This document shows, piece by piece, positions 1 through 6,537 of a stretch of DNA of 19,358 bases; within the stretch, counting starts at the first letter, position 1; each line of letters begins with the position of its first letter. Source of the DNA: CAKAHY01 sp041848045 (GTDB lineage: Bacteria > Bacillota > Clostridia > Lachnospirales > Lachnospiraceae); NCBI GenBank assembly GCA_041848045.1, contig JBGZHY010000104.1, forward strand, positions 1 to 19,358. The letters run 5' to 3'. Position numbers and translations under genes: made by a program. A model generated the notes under the pieces. The model was not told the origin of the DNA. It saw nothing but the letters and a program-made list of their open reading frames with translations, and searched no databases.

Positions 1-527
1 CGGAGCTGGAAAAGAATATGAATACGGAATTGTCCGAGAAATGGGGACAGTTAAGAGGCCTGCAGGTAGTCAGTGTGGCTCTCGGTTCCGTGACCCTGCC
101 GGAAGAGGATCAGGAACTGATTAAGCAGGCACAGAGAGCGGCAATGATGCGGGATCCGGGTATGGCGGCAGCCACCCTGGTGAGTTCGCAGGCGGACGCC
201 ATGAAGGCGGCGGCATCCAATTCCGCAGGAGCCATGACCGGATTTATGGGCATGGGTATGGCGATGAATACGGGCGCCGGTATGAATACGCAAAATCTCT
301 TTGCCATGGCGCAGGAGCAAAAGGCGCAGCAAAACACCCCTCCGCAGAATACGACACCGCTGCAGCAGACAGCCGCGGCATGGCAGTGCTCCTGCGGTAC
401 GGCGGCGCAGGGCAATTTCTGTCCGAACTGCGGCAATAAAAAGCCGCAGGAGGATGCATGGAGATGTCAGTGCGGACAAGAGAATAAAGGAAACTTCTGC
501 TCCAACTGTGGAAACAAGAGAGGATAA
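1..527 (+). CDS. SPFH-domain protein with C-terminal zinc ribbons (3' end only, 5'-truncated by window)
   Basis: This is the C-terminal part of a virion-core-protein-like SPFH family member. The reading frame is already open at base 3, upstream of the ATG at 18 (residues ELEKN precede it), so the real start lies outside the window. The visible part begins with the end of the SPFH fold (a segment with LRGLQVVSVALGSVTLPEED), then a helical Ala/Met-rich stretch, a Gly/Met-rich segment and a Gln/Pro linker. It ends in two tandem zinc ribbons, each with a CxC or CSC knuckle paired with a CPNC or CSNC knuckle (around bases 385-440 and 466-512). SPFH proteins assemble at membranes; this subfamily is often encoded with zinc-ribbon and TPM proteins, as here, and is inferred to act in envelope stress or membrane organisation. 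The next gene starts 15 bases downstream. Family assignment is solid, exact function unknown. Confidence 0.85.
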   Translation, partial: ELEKNMNTELSEKWGQLRGLQVVSVALGSVTLPEEDQELIKQAQRAAMMRDPGMAAATLVSSQADAMKAAASNSAGAMTGFMGMGMAMNTGAGMNTQNLFAMAQEQKAQQNTPPQNTTPLQQTAAAWQCSCGTAAQGNFCPNCGNKKPQEDAWRCQCGQENKGNFCSNCGNKRG

Positions 528-542
528 GCGGGAGGACTCAAA

Positions 543-1628
543 ATGGGAGAGTTAAGAGAATATAAATGTCCTTGCTGCGGCGGTTCCATCCGTTTTGACA
601 GCAGCATACAGAAGATGAAATGCCCATTTTGCGATACAGAGTTTGCAATAGAAACTTTGGTATCCTATGCGGATGAATTAAGCAGCGATAAAGAGGATTC
701 CATGACCTGGCAGGAGGATTCCGCACAGGAGTGGAAGGAGTGAGAGGATGAGAATCTTGCTTCCTATATCTGCAATTCCTGCGGCGGCGAGGTGGTAGCG
801 GAGCAGACAACGGCAGCAAGCTTTTGCCCCTTCTGCGACAGTCCCGTGATTATGAAGGGAAAGCTCTCCGGTAATTTAAAGCCGAATTGTGTGATACCGT
901 TTAAGTTGGATAAAAAGGCGGCTAAAGAGGGGCTGATGCGGCATTTGAGCAGGAAGCCCCTGCTGCCTAAAATTTTCAAGACCGAGAACCATATTGATGA
1001 AATTAAGGGTTTATATGTGCCTTTCTGGCTGTTCAGTACAAACGCGGAAGCGAATATGCGCTACCGTGCCAGCAAGATATGGACCTGGAGCGACAATCGC
1101 TATAATTATACGGAAACAACCTATTATTCCGTCAGCAGAAGCGGTACCTTGCGTTTTGAAAACATTGCGGTGGACGGCTCGCAGAAGATGCCGGATGAGC
1201 TGATGGAGTCCATAGAGCCCTTTGATATATCCGAGGCGGTGGATTTTAACACCGCATATCTGTCCGGGTATCTGGCGGATAAATATGATGTGGATGCCGC
1301 TGCCAGTGTAGAAACTGCCAATCAGCGTATCCGCAACAGTGCGGAAAGCATTATGAGGAACACGGTAACGGGTTATAACAGCGTGCAGAAGGTGGCGGGC
1401 AATATCAGTCTGCAGGACGCGAGTCACAAATATGCTCTGTATCCGGTGTGGCTGCTGAATACCACCTGGCGAGGGAAAAAATATGTGTTCGTAATGAACG
1501 GACAGACCGGGAAATTTGCCGGCGACCTGCCTATGGACAAGGGCGCTTATCTGCGTTGGTTTCTGGGACTTACCTTCGGCATAGGAAGCTTTGCGTTTGC
1601 AGCTCTCTATCTGATGTGGCTGATATAG
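543..1628 (+). pseudogene. TFIIB-type zinc-ribbon membrane protein, interrupted by an in-frame TGA
   Basis: A single reading frame of 361 sense positions runs from ATG 543 (ribosome site GGGAGGA at 530-536) to TAG 1626-1628, but is broken by one TGA at 741-743 (codon 67). Both sides clearly belong together. The N-terminal part has zinc ribbon 1 (YKCPCCGG and MKCPFCDTEF). Directly after the TGA comes zinc ribbon 2 (YICNSCGGEVV and SFCPFCDSPV), then a roughly 240-residue conserved-looking domain and one C-terminal membrane helix near the end (WFLGLTFGIGSFAFAALYL). A GTG at 792 would start inside ribbon 2 and lose its first knuckle, so a separate downstream gene is unlikely. From the local sequence, a glycine codon GGA changed to TGA would fit. 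It could be a recent pseudogene, a sequence error, or a gene tolerating read-through. It sits between SPFH and TPM genes, suggesting a shared membrane role. Confidence 0.8.
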
Positions 1629-1640
1629 GGGAGGATGGCG

Positions 1641-2456
1641 ATGAACAAGAAAATCAATGTGCTGTATTTTTTGTTTCTGCTTTCTCTCCTTGTGTGCTTG
1701 CCTGCAGGGCAGGCTTTGGCTGAAGGCAGCCATAATTCCCGGGTGGTGGACGGCGCAGATCTGCTGAATGATGCGGAAGAAGAAGATTTGCGGGATTTGT
1801 TCGAGGAAATCAGCGAGCGTCAGGAAGTGGATGTTGTGCTGGTGACGGTGGACAGTTTGGAGGGTAAAAAGCCCCGGGACTATGCAGATGATTTTTATGA
1901 TGCAAACGGTTACGGCTACGGCTCCGATGCGGACGGCATACTGCTTCTCATCAGCATGGAGGAGAGGGACTATTGGATCAGTACCACGGGCTACGGCATA
2001 GATGTGTTTACGGATGCGGGTATTGCATACATAGCGGAGCAGTTCCTTCCGGATTTAAGTGATGGACGGTATTTTGATGCCTTTGTCATTTTCGGCAAAC
2101 AGTGCGACGCCTTTATTACCCAGGCAAATAAGGGTGAGCCTTATGATGAGGGAAATATGCCCAAGGAAGCCTTTGACTGGAAGCTCAGTATCCTGGTTTC
2201 CCTGGGTGTCGGCGCACTGATTGCCTTCCTGACCACGGCTGCGTTGAGAGGGCAGCTAAAGAGCGTGATCAGACAAAAAGGCGCCGATAATTATTTTATG
2301 CAGGACAGCTTTGCCATTACCAACAGTAAAGACTGGATTTTGTATAAGGATGTGAAAATGACTCGCAGAAGCAGCAGTTCGGGAAGTTCGGGAGGCTCCT
2401 CCACCCATACCGGATCTTCCGGAAGCAGCCATGGCGGCGGCGGCGGAAAGTTTTAG
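1641..2456 (+). CDS. TPM-domain secreted, membrane-anchored protein
   Basis: Predicted 271-residue protein of the TPM (TLP18.3/Psb32/MOLO-1) family, a domain found in extracytoplasmic proteins linked to membrane maintenance. I chose ATG 1641 over ATG 1635 because the GGGGAGG at 1628-1634 touches the earlier ATG but lies six bases from the later one. Residues 1-27 form a signal peptide (KK, hydrophobic LYFLFLLSLLVCL, then AGQALA before EG). The TPM domain follows, beginning RVVDGADLLND and including VDVVLVTVDSLEGKKPRDYADDF, DGILLLISMEERDYWIST and TGYGIDVFTDAG. A membrane helix (about residues 180-200, LSILVSLGVGALIAFLTTAAL) anchors it, leaving a basic cytoplasmic tail that ends in a Ser/Gly-rich stretch closing with HGGGGGKF, typical of the family. 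It starts 12 bases after the zinc-ribbon gene and is probably co-transcribed with it. The exact role is unknown. Confidence 0.88.
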   Translation: MNKKINVLYFLFLLSLLVCLPAGQALAEGSHNSRVVDGADLLNDAEEEDLRDLFEEISERQEVDVVLVTVDSLEGKKPRDYADDFYDANGYGYGSDADGILLLISMEERDYWISTTGYGIDVFTDAGIAYIAEQFLPDLSDGRYFDAFVIFGKQCDAFITQANKGEPYDEGNMPKEAFDWKLSILVSLGVGALIAFLTTAALRGQLKSVIRQKGADNYFMQDSFAITNSKDWILYKDVKMTRRSSSSGSSGGSSTHTGSSGSSHGGGGGKF

Positions 2457-2467
2457 CAAAATCTCCA

Positions 2468-2496
2468 TTGACGAGGCATAGGGAATTATATATAAT
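2468..2496 (+). promoter_or_regulatory. Sigma-A type promoter for the purine operon leader
   Basis: TTGACG (2468-2473) and a perfect TATAAT (2491-2496) are separated by 17 bases, the optimal sigma-A spacing. Transcription would begin near 2503. The -35 box lies only 11 bases after the TPM gene stop, and no terminator for the upstream operon was seen before it. Confidence 0.8.
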
Positions 2497-2506
2497 GTAG
2501 TCGTTT

Positions 2507-2551
2507 CCCGAAGTGATGTGTTTCGGGCAAAGGGGTGCAGACCTGCTTTGC
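2507..2551 (+). promoter_or_regulatory. Two abutting hairpins / PurBox-like dyad in the pur leader
   Basis: CCCGAA (2507-2512) and TTCGGG (2522-2527) form a perfect 6-bp inverted repeat with a 9-base loop. A second inverted repeat, GCAAAG (2527-2532) and CTTTGC (2546-2551), shares base 2527 with it and ends just before the GGTGGAG ribosome site of the small ORF. As DNA, the CCGAA/TTCGG dyad recalls the PurR boxes of Bacillus and Lactococcus and would lie at about +5 to +25. As RNA, the two stems could control translation of the small ORF. Which applies is not decided by the sequence. Confidence 0.45.
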
Positions 2552-2564
2552 GGTGGAGATGAAC

Positions 2565-2705
2565 ATGCGATGCAGACAGTTGTTGGAAAAAGTGGAATAT
2601 AACTGGTCCTACATGATTGCGCACGGTGAATATACCGCAGTTTACGGGAGCAGTGTATCCTTTTTTAAGGAGCAGGCGGCTGATGGTGTAAATATATATC
2701 GGTAA
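2565..2705 (+). CDS. Small hypothetical protein or leader peptide upstream of purE (46 aa)
   Basis: A short ORF of 46 codons from ATG 2565, or 48 from ATG 2559. I favour 2565 because GGAG at 2555-2558 is six bases upstream of it. The product begins MRCRQLLEKVEYNWSYM, contains IAHGEYTAVYGSS and ends ADGVNIYR. It has no signal peptide or membrane helix, and I do not recognise the family. Amino acid composition and codon choice look like the neighbouring genes. It stops at TAA 2703-2705, four bases before the stem of an intrinsic terminator, and is transcribed from the promoter at 2468-2496. It may be a genuine small protein, or a regulatory leader peptide whose translation influences read-through into purE, because a ribosome at its stop codon would cover part of the terminator's 5' arm. 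Confidence 0.5.
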   Translation: MRCRQLLEKVEYNWSYMIAHGEYTAVYGSSVSFFKEQAADGVNIYR

Positions 2706-2709
2706 AAGG

Positions 2710-2738
2710 AGAGAACAGTGTATGCTGTTCTCTTTTTT
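2710..2738 (+). terminator. Intrinsic terminator/attenuator in front of purE
   Basis: A perfect 9-bp stem (AGAGAACAG at 2710-2718 with CTGTTCTCT at 2725-2733) closes a 6-base loop and runs into six T residues (2733-2738). Only 17 bases separate it from the purE ribosome site, leaving no room for a complete downstream promoter and leader. Transcription of the purine operon therefore probably requires read-through, which points to conditional termination. It could also serve as the terminator of the upstream SPFH/TPM operon. Confidence 0.85.
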
Positions 2739-2767
2739 ATATATAAAGCATAGAAAGAGGAGAAGAA

Positions 2768-3262
2768 ATGAAAAAGATAGGTATTCTGATGGGAAGCGAT
2801 TCCGACTTGGGGGTGGTGGAGCCCGGCATCATGCTGCTGAAAGATTTTGGCGTACCGGTAGAGGTGCATGTGTATTCCGCGCACAGAACCCCGAAGCAGG
2901 CGGAGGAATTTGCCGGAAAGGCAAGACAGGAAGGCTTCGGTGCAATCATTTGTGCGGCGGGAATGTCGGCGCATTTGGCAGGGGTAATTGCAGCGGGAAC
3001 AACCCTGCCGGTTATCGGAATACCGTGTTCCTCCAAGGTTTTGGAGGGAATGGACAGTCTTTTGTCCACAGTCATGATGCCGCCGGGTATTCCGGTGGCG
3101 ACGGTAGGCATTAACGGAGCCAAAAATGCGGCGCTGTTGGCGATACAGATTTTGGCGGTGGAAGATGAAGGACTGGCAAAAAAGCTGCAGGCACAGCGTG
3201 AAGAGAATGCAAGACAGATACTGGAAAAGAGCAGACAGATCGAAGAAAAATATAATTGTTAA
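2768..3262 (+). CDS. purE: N5-carboxyaminoimidazole ribonucleotide mutase, PurE class I
   Basis: Cytoplasmic 164-residue enzyme forming CAIR, the carboxylated imidazole intermediate of de novo purine synthesis. Start ATG 2768 follows AGAGGAG (2756-2762) by five bases. Family motifs: the phosphate-binding MGSDSD loop (residues 8-13), YSAHRTP with the active-site His39, the glycine/histidine loop AAGMSAHLAG (63-72), and the C-terminal PGIPVATVGINGAKNAALLA. The SAHR motif fits class I, which uses N5-CAIR made by PurK, rather than the SAHK-type class II that uses CO2 and AIR directly. No purK is adjacent. First gene of the purine operon, lying behind a terminator-like hairpin; purC begins 14 bases after its stop. 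Confidence 0.97.
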   Translation: MKKIGILMGSDSDLGVVEPGIMLLKDFGVPVEVHVYSAHRTPKQAEEFAGKARQEGFGAIICAAGMSAHLAGVIAAGTTLPVIGIPCSSKVLEGMDSLLSTVMMPPGIPVATVGINGAKNAALLAIQILAVEDEGLAKKLQAQREENARQILEKSRQIEEKYNC

Positions 3263-3276
3263 AGGAGAGGAAAAGC

Positions 3277-3999
3277 ATGGAATTGACCAAGGTAAAGCAG
3301 TTGTACGAGGGAAAGGCAAAGAAGGTGTATGAAACAGAGGATAAGAATTATTACATTGTTTCTTACAAAGACGATGCAACGGCATTCAACGGGGAAAAGA
3401 AGGGAACCATATTGGGAAAAGGCGCCATCAACAACCGGGTGACCAACTTTTTGATGCAGATGCTGGAAAAGGAAGGGATACCTACGGATTTTGTGCAGGA
3501 GTTGAATGACAGGGAAACCCTTGTAAAGGCAGTCAGTATAGTACCTTTAGAGGTGATTGTGAGAAATATTGCGGCAGGTTCCCTCTCCAAGCGTCTGGGT
3601 ATTGCCGAAGGCGTGAAGCTGAGCTCTACGGTGCTGGAATTTTGCTACAAGGACGACAGTCTGGGCGATCCGATGATTAACGAATATCACATTGCGGCAA
3701 TGGGATTTGCCAGCAAAAAAGAGGTGGAGGAGATTTCCGCCTATGCCCTGCGTATCAATGAAATACTGCGAGAATATCTGAAAAAGGACAATATCGATTT
3801 GATTGATTTTAAGCTGGAGTTTGGCAGACTGGCAGACGGCAACATCGTTCTGGCGGATGAAATTTCACCGGATACCTGCCGTTTCTGGGATTCTCTTACC
3901 GGTGAGAAGCTGGATAAGGACAGATTCCGCCGGGATATGGGAGGCGTGGAGGAAGCCTATCAGGAAGTGATTAAACGCCTGATGGGTGTTAAAGCCTAG
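3277..3999 (+). CDS. purC: SAICAR synthetase
   Basis: Phosphoribosylaminoimidazole-succinocarboxamide synthase, 240 residues, joining aspartate to CAIR with ATP. I chose ATG 3277 rather than an earlier in-frame ATG at 3256: the latter overlaps the purE end and lacks a ribosome site, while AAAGGAGAGG (3261-3270) is six bases before 3277. Motifs: LYEGKAKKVYET near the N-terminus, KDDATAFNGEKKGTILGKGA, the substrate-binding PLEVIVRNIAAGSLSKRLG, LIDFKLEFGR, and LADEISPDTCRFWD. The length is normal for the bacterial single-domain enzyme. It lies between purE and purF and is translated from a shared transcript. The purB product needed next in the pathway is not in the window. Confidence 0.98.
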   Translation: MELTKVKQLYEGKAKKVYETEDKNYYIVSYKDDATAFNGEKKGTILGKGAINNRVTNFLMQMLEKEGIPTDFVQELNDRETLVKAVSIVPLEVIVRNIAAGSLSKRLGIAEGVKLSSTVLEFCYKDDSLGDPMINEYHIAAMGFASKKEVEEISAYALRINEILREYLKKDNIDLIDFKLEFGRLADGNIVLADEISPDTCRFWDSLTGEKLDKDRFRRDMGGVEEAYQEVIKRLMGVKA

Positions 4000-4017
4000 A
4001 GAGTTCGGAAGGAAGTA

Positions 4018-4029
4018 ATGCCAGAATGA
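4018..4029 (+). other. Three-codon minicistron overlapping the purF start
   Basis: ATG-CCA-GAA-TGA at 4018-4029 ends by overlapping the purF ATG (4026-4028) as ATGA. The only good ribosome site, AAGGA (4009-4013), is four bases before this mini-ORF but twelve before the purF ATG. PurF may therefore be translated by termination-reinitiation coupling. This may also be chance. Confidence 0.35.
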
Positions 4030-5471
4030 GGAAAATAAAAGAAGAATGTGGGGTATTCGGTATATGGGCGCCCGAACGCAGCTCTGTGGCGCACCTTACC
4101 TACTACGGTCTGTTTGCCCTGCAGCACAGGGGGCAGGAGGCGGCAGGCATTGCCGTGAACGATGACGGTTTGTTCCGTTACTACAAGGATACGGGGCTGG
4201 TGCAGGAAGTGTTTGACGAGGCGAGGCTGCGGGAGCTGGGGCAAGGCGAGATTGCGGTGGGGCATGTGCGGTATTCCACCAGCGGAGATACCAACAGAGC
4301 CAATGCCCAGCCCGTGGTCATCAACCATATCAAGGGGCATACGGCGCTTTGTCATAACGGCAATCTGGTCAACTCCTATGAGCTGCGTACCGAATTGGAA
4401 ATGCAGGGCTGTATTTTCAATACCAGCACGGATACCGAGGTGATTTCTCATATTTTGACCAGGCAGAGGATTCAGTCCGGCTCGATTGAAGAGGCTCTTT
4501 GCAAAACCATGAACATCATAGAAGGAGCCTATTCTCTGGTGCTGATGTCCCCGCGCAAGCTGATAGCCTGCCGTGACAAAAACGGTTTTCGACCTCTGTG
4601 TTACGGAAAAACGGCGGAGGGAATGTATGTGATTGCTTCCGAAAGTTGTGCTCTGGAGGCGGTGGGGGCTGAACTGATTCGAGATGTAAAGCCCGGTGAA
4701 ATCATCGTGATTGATGAAAAGGGTCTTAGGAGCATAGAGGAGCACTGCGGGAAGGCACCGGCTACCTTGTGTATTTTTGAGTATATTTATTTTGCCCGTC
4801 CGGATTCCGTGATTGAAGGAGCCGGTGTGCATGAGGCGCGGATTCGGGCGGGGAGCTTTCTTGCCAAGGAGCATCCGGTGGAGGCGGACATCGTTATCGG
4901 TGTTCCGGATTCGGGACTGGACGCTGCCATCGGCTATGCCAGAGAGTCCGGCATACCTTACGGCATCGGCTTGATTAAGAGTAAGTATATAGGGAGAACT
5001 TTTATAGCGCCGGATCAGCAGGCAAGGGAGAAGCTGGTGCGCCTGAAGTTAAATCCCATAGCGGAGGTTATTCGGAATAAGCGGGTGGTTTTGATTGACG
5101 ATTCCATCGTGCGGGGAACCACCAGCGCCCGTATCATACGCCTGATTCGAGAGGCGGGTGCAAGGGAGGTGCACATGCGGGTGTCGGCGCCCGCCTTTAT
5201 CAATCCTTGCTTTTACGGTACGGATATTGACTCTAAAGACAAGCTCATTGCCTGCCTGCACAGTCATCGGGAGATAGAGGAAATCATCGGCGTGGACAGC
5301 TTGGGCTTTTTGTCCGTGGACAGCGCAAAAAAGCTGCCCCTGTGCCCTCGGGCAGACAGGGGATATTGTACCGCCTGCTTTGACGGAAGCTATCCGACGA
5401 CGGTGCCGACAAAGAGCAGTAAAAGCAGATTTGAGCAAAAATTAAGCGAAAGCAGACAAAAGGGGAGATAA
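4026..5471 (+). CDS. purF: Amidophosphoribosyltransferase (glutamine PRPP amidotransferase)
   Basis: First committed enzyme of purine synthesis, converting PRPP and glutamine to phosphoribosylamine; 481 residues. The N-terminal Ntn-hydrolase glutaminase domain starts after a short propeptide, with nucleophile Cys8 in KEECGVFGIW, followed by LQHRGQEAAGI, GHVRYSTSGD and CHNGNLVNSYELR. The C-terminal phosphoribosyltransferase domain has the PRPP loop VVLIDDSIVRGTTS. Cysteines in NPCFYG and LPLCPRADRGYCTACF match the layout of Bacillus-type enzymes that carry a [4Fe-4S] cluster and a cleaved propeptide, suggesting an oxygen-sensitive enzyme. The start is fixed by the position of Cys8; no other in-frame start lies close upstream. 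In this family the enzyme is feedback-inhibited by purine nucleotides. It sits 26 bases after purC and 3 bases before purM. Confidence 0.98.
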   Translation: MRKIKEECGVFGIWAPERSSVAHLTYYGLFALQHRGQEAAGIAVNDDGLFRYYKDTGLVQEVFDEARLRELGQGEIAVGHVRYSTSGDTNRANAQPVVINHIKGHTALCHNGNLVNSYELRTELEMQGCIFNTSTDTEVISHILTRQRIQSGSIEEALCKTMNIIEGAYSLVLMSPRKLIACRDKNGFRPLCYGKTAEGMYVIASESCALEAVGAELIRDVKPGEIIVIDEKGLRSIEEHCGKAPATLCIFEYIYFARPDSVIEGAGVHEARIRAGSFLAKEHPVEADIVIGVPDSGLDAAIGYARESGIPYGIGLIKSKYIGRTFIAPDQQAREKLVRLKLNPIAEVIRNKRVVLIDDSIVRGTTSARIIRLIREAGAREVHMRVSAPAFINPCFYGTDIDSKDKLIACLHSHREIEEIIGVDSLGFLSVDSAKKLPLCPRADRGYCTACFDGSYPTTVPTKSSKSRFEQKLSESRQKGR

Positions 5472-5474
5472 AAG

Positions 5475-6518
5475 ATGCAAAGTCACAGCGAAGCATATAA
5501 AGCAGCCGGTGTGGACATTACAGCCGGATACAGGGCGGTGGAGCTGATGAAGCGCCATATTGCAAGAACCATGACAGGAGGCGTTGTGTCGGATATCGGC
5601 GGCTTCGGCGGTTTGTTTGAGCTGCCGGAGGGTTATCGAAAGCCGGTGCTGGTCGGGGGCACGGACGGTGTGGGTACCAAGCTGCGCCTGGCATTTTTAC
5701 TGGATAAGCACAACACCGTGGGTATAGACTGCGTGGCGATGTGCGTAAACGACATTATCTGCTGCGGCGCCAAGCCTTTATTCTTTTTGGATTATATTGC
5801 CTGCGGGAAGAATAGGCCGGAAAAAATAGCGGAAATCGTGGAGGGGGTCGCGGAAGGCTGTCTGCAGAGCGGCGCCGCCTTAATCGGCGGGGAAACAGCG
5901 GAGATGCCCGGCTTTTATCCGGAAGAAGAATATGATTTGGCAGGATTTGGCCTTGGCGTGGTGGAAAAGGAAAAAATCATCAATAAGGAAAGTATTCGGG
6001 AAGGGGATGCGGTTTTGGCACTGGCTTCTTCCGGCGTACATTCCAACGGTTTTTCTCTGGTACGCAAGGTTTTTGATTTGGAGCGTATGGAGAGAGAAGA
6101 GCTGCAAAAGCCTCTGCAGGAGCTGGGAGGTAAAAGCCTGGGAGAAAGCCTGCTGGAGCCGACAAAAATATATGTTAAGCCGGTACTGGCGCTGTTGGAA
6201 AGGGTGGAAGTAAAGGCCATCAGTCATATCACCGGCGGCGGTTTTTATGAGAACATTCCCCGCTCTTTACCGGAGGGCTTCGGCGCTCGTATTCGGCGAG
6301 AGGATGTGCGGGTGCTGCCGATTTTTGAGCTGATACAGAAAAAGGGACAGATAGCGACCCGAGATATGTACAATACCTTTAATATGGGTGTGGGCATGAG
6401 CCTGGTGGTAGCCAAGCAGGATGCGCAGAAGGCCTTGGATATTTTGCGGGAGGCGGGACAGGAGGCTTACCGCCTGGGCGATATTGTGCCTGCCGAGGAA
6501 AAGCTGCTGTTGTTGTAA
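5475..6518 (+). CDS. purM: Phosphoribosylformylglycinamidine cyclo-ligase (AIR synthetase)
   Basis: 347-residue enzyme that closes the imidazole ring, turning FGAM into AIR with ATP. Start ATG 5475 follows AGGGGAGA (5460-5467). Motifs of the PurM/AIRS fold: YKAAGVDITAGYRAVELMK at the N-terminus, GGTDGVGTKLRLAF (61-74), VGIDCVAMCVNDIICCGAKP (82-101), the ATP-related GGETAEMPGFY (138-148), LASSGVHSNGFSLVRKV, and HITGGGFYENIPRSLPEG in the C-terminal half. Length is typical. Located between purF and the IMP cyclohydrolase gene with three bases separating it from purF, so it is an operon member. Confidence 0.98.
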   Translation: MQSHSEAYKAAGVDITAGYRAVELMKRHIARTMTGGVVSDIGGFGGLFELPEGYRKPVLVGGTDGVGTKLRLAFLLDKHNTVGIDCVAMCVNDIICCGAKPLFFLDYIACGKNRPEKIAEIVEGVAEGCLQSGAALIGGETAEMPGFYPEEEYDLAGFGLGVVEKEKIINKESIREGDAVLALASSGVHSNGFSLVRKVFDLERMEREELQKPLQELGGKSLGESLLEPTKIYVKPVLALLERVEVKAISHITGGGFYENIPRSLPEGFGARIRREDVRVLPIFELIQKKGQIATRDMYNTFNMGVGMSLVVAKQDAQKALDILREAGQEAYRLGDIVPAEEKLLLL

Positions 6519-6537
6519 AGATGAGGTGAGTATGGAT

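Noticed and set aside
741..743. UGA read as selenocysteine or tryptophan
   Set aside because: The position is in a linker between zinc ribbons, with no family reason for Sec or an obvious downstream element; TGA is a normal stop for other genes in the window.
1011..1733. 240-codon minus-strand open frame
   Set aside because: Antisense to the zinc-ribbon and TPM genes; no family features or start signal.
2590..2660. Resemblance to ykkC-type (guanidine/PRPP) riboswitch elements (CTGGTCC, ACGGGAG)
   Set aside because: The remaining conserved elements of that class are missing and the bases lie inside the small ORF, so the matches are probably chance.
2497..2710. Possible purine (guanine/adenine), ZTP or 6S RNA in the purE leader
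   Set aside because: I could not find the conserved junction and loop bases of the purine or ZTP riboswitches, nor the long closing stem expected of 6S RNA.
3996..4874. 292-codon minus-strand open frame
   Set aside because: Antisense shadow of purF, whose catalytic motifs are clear on the plus strand.
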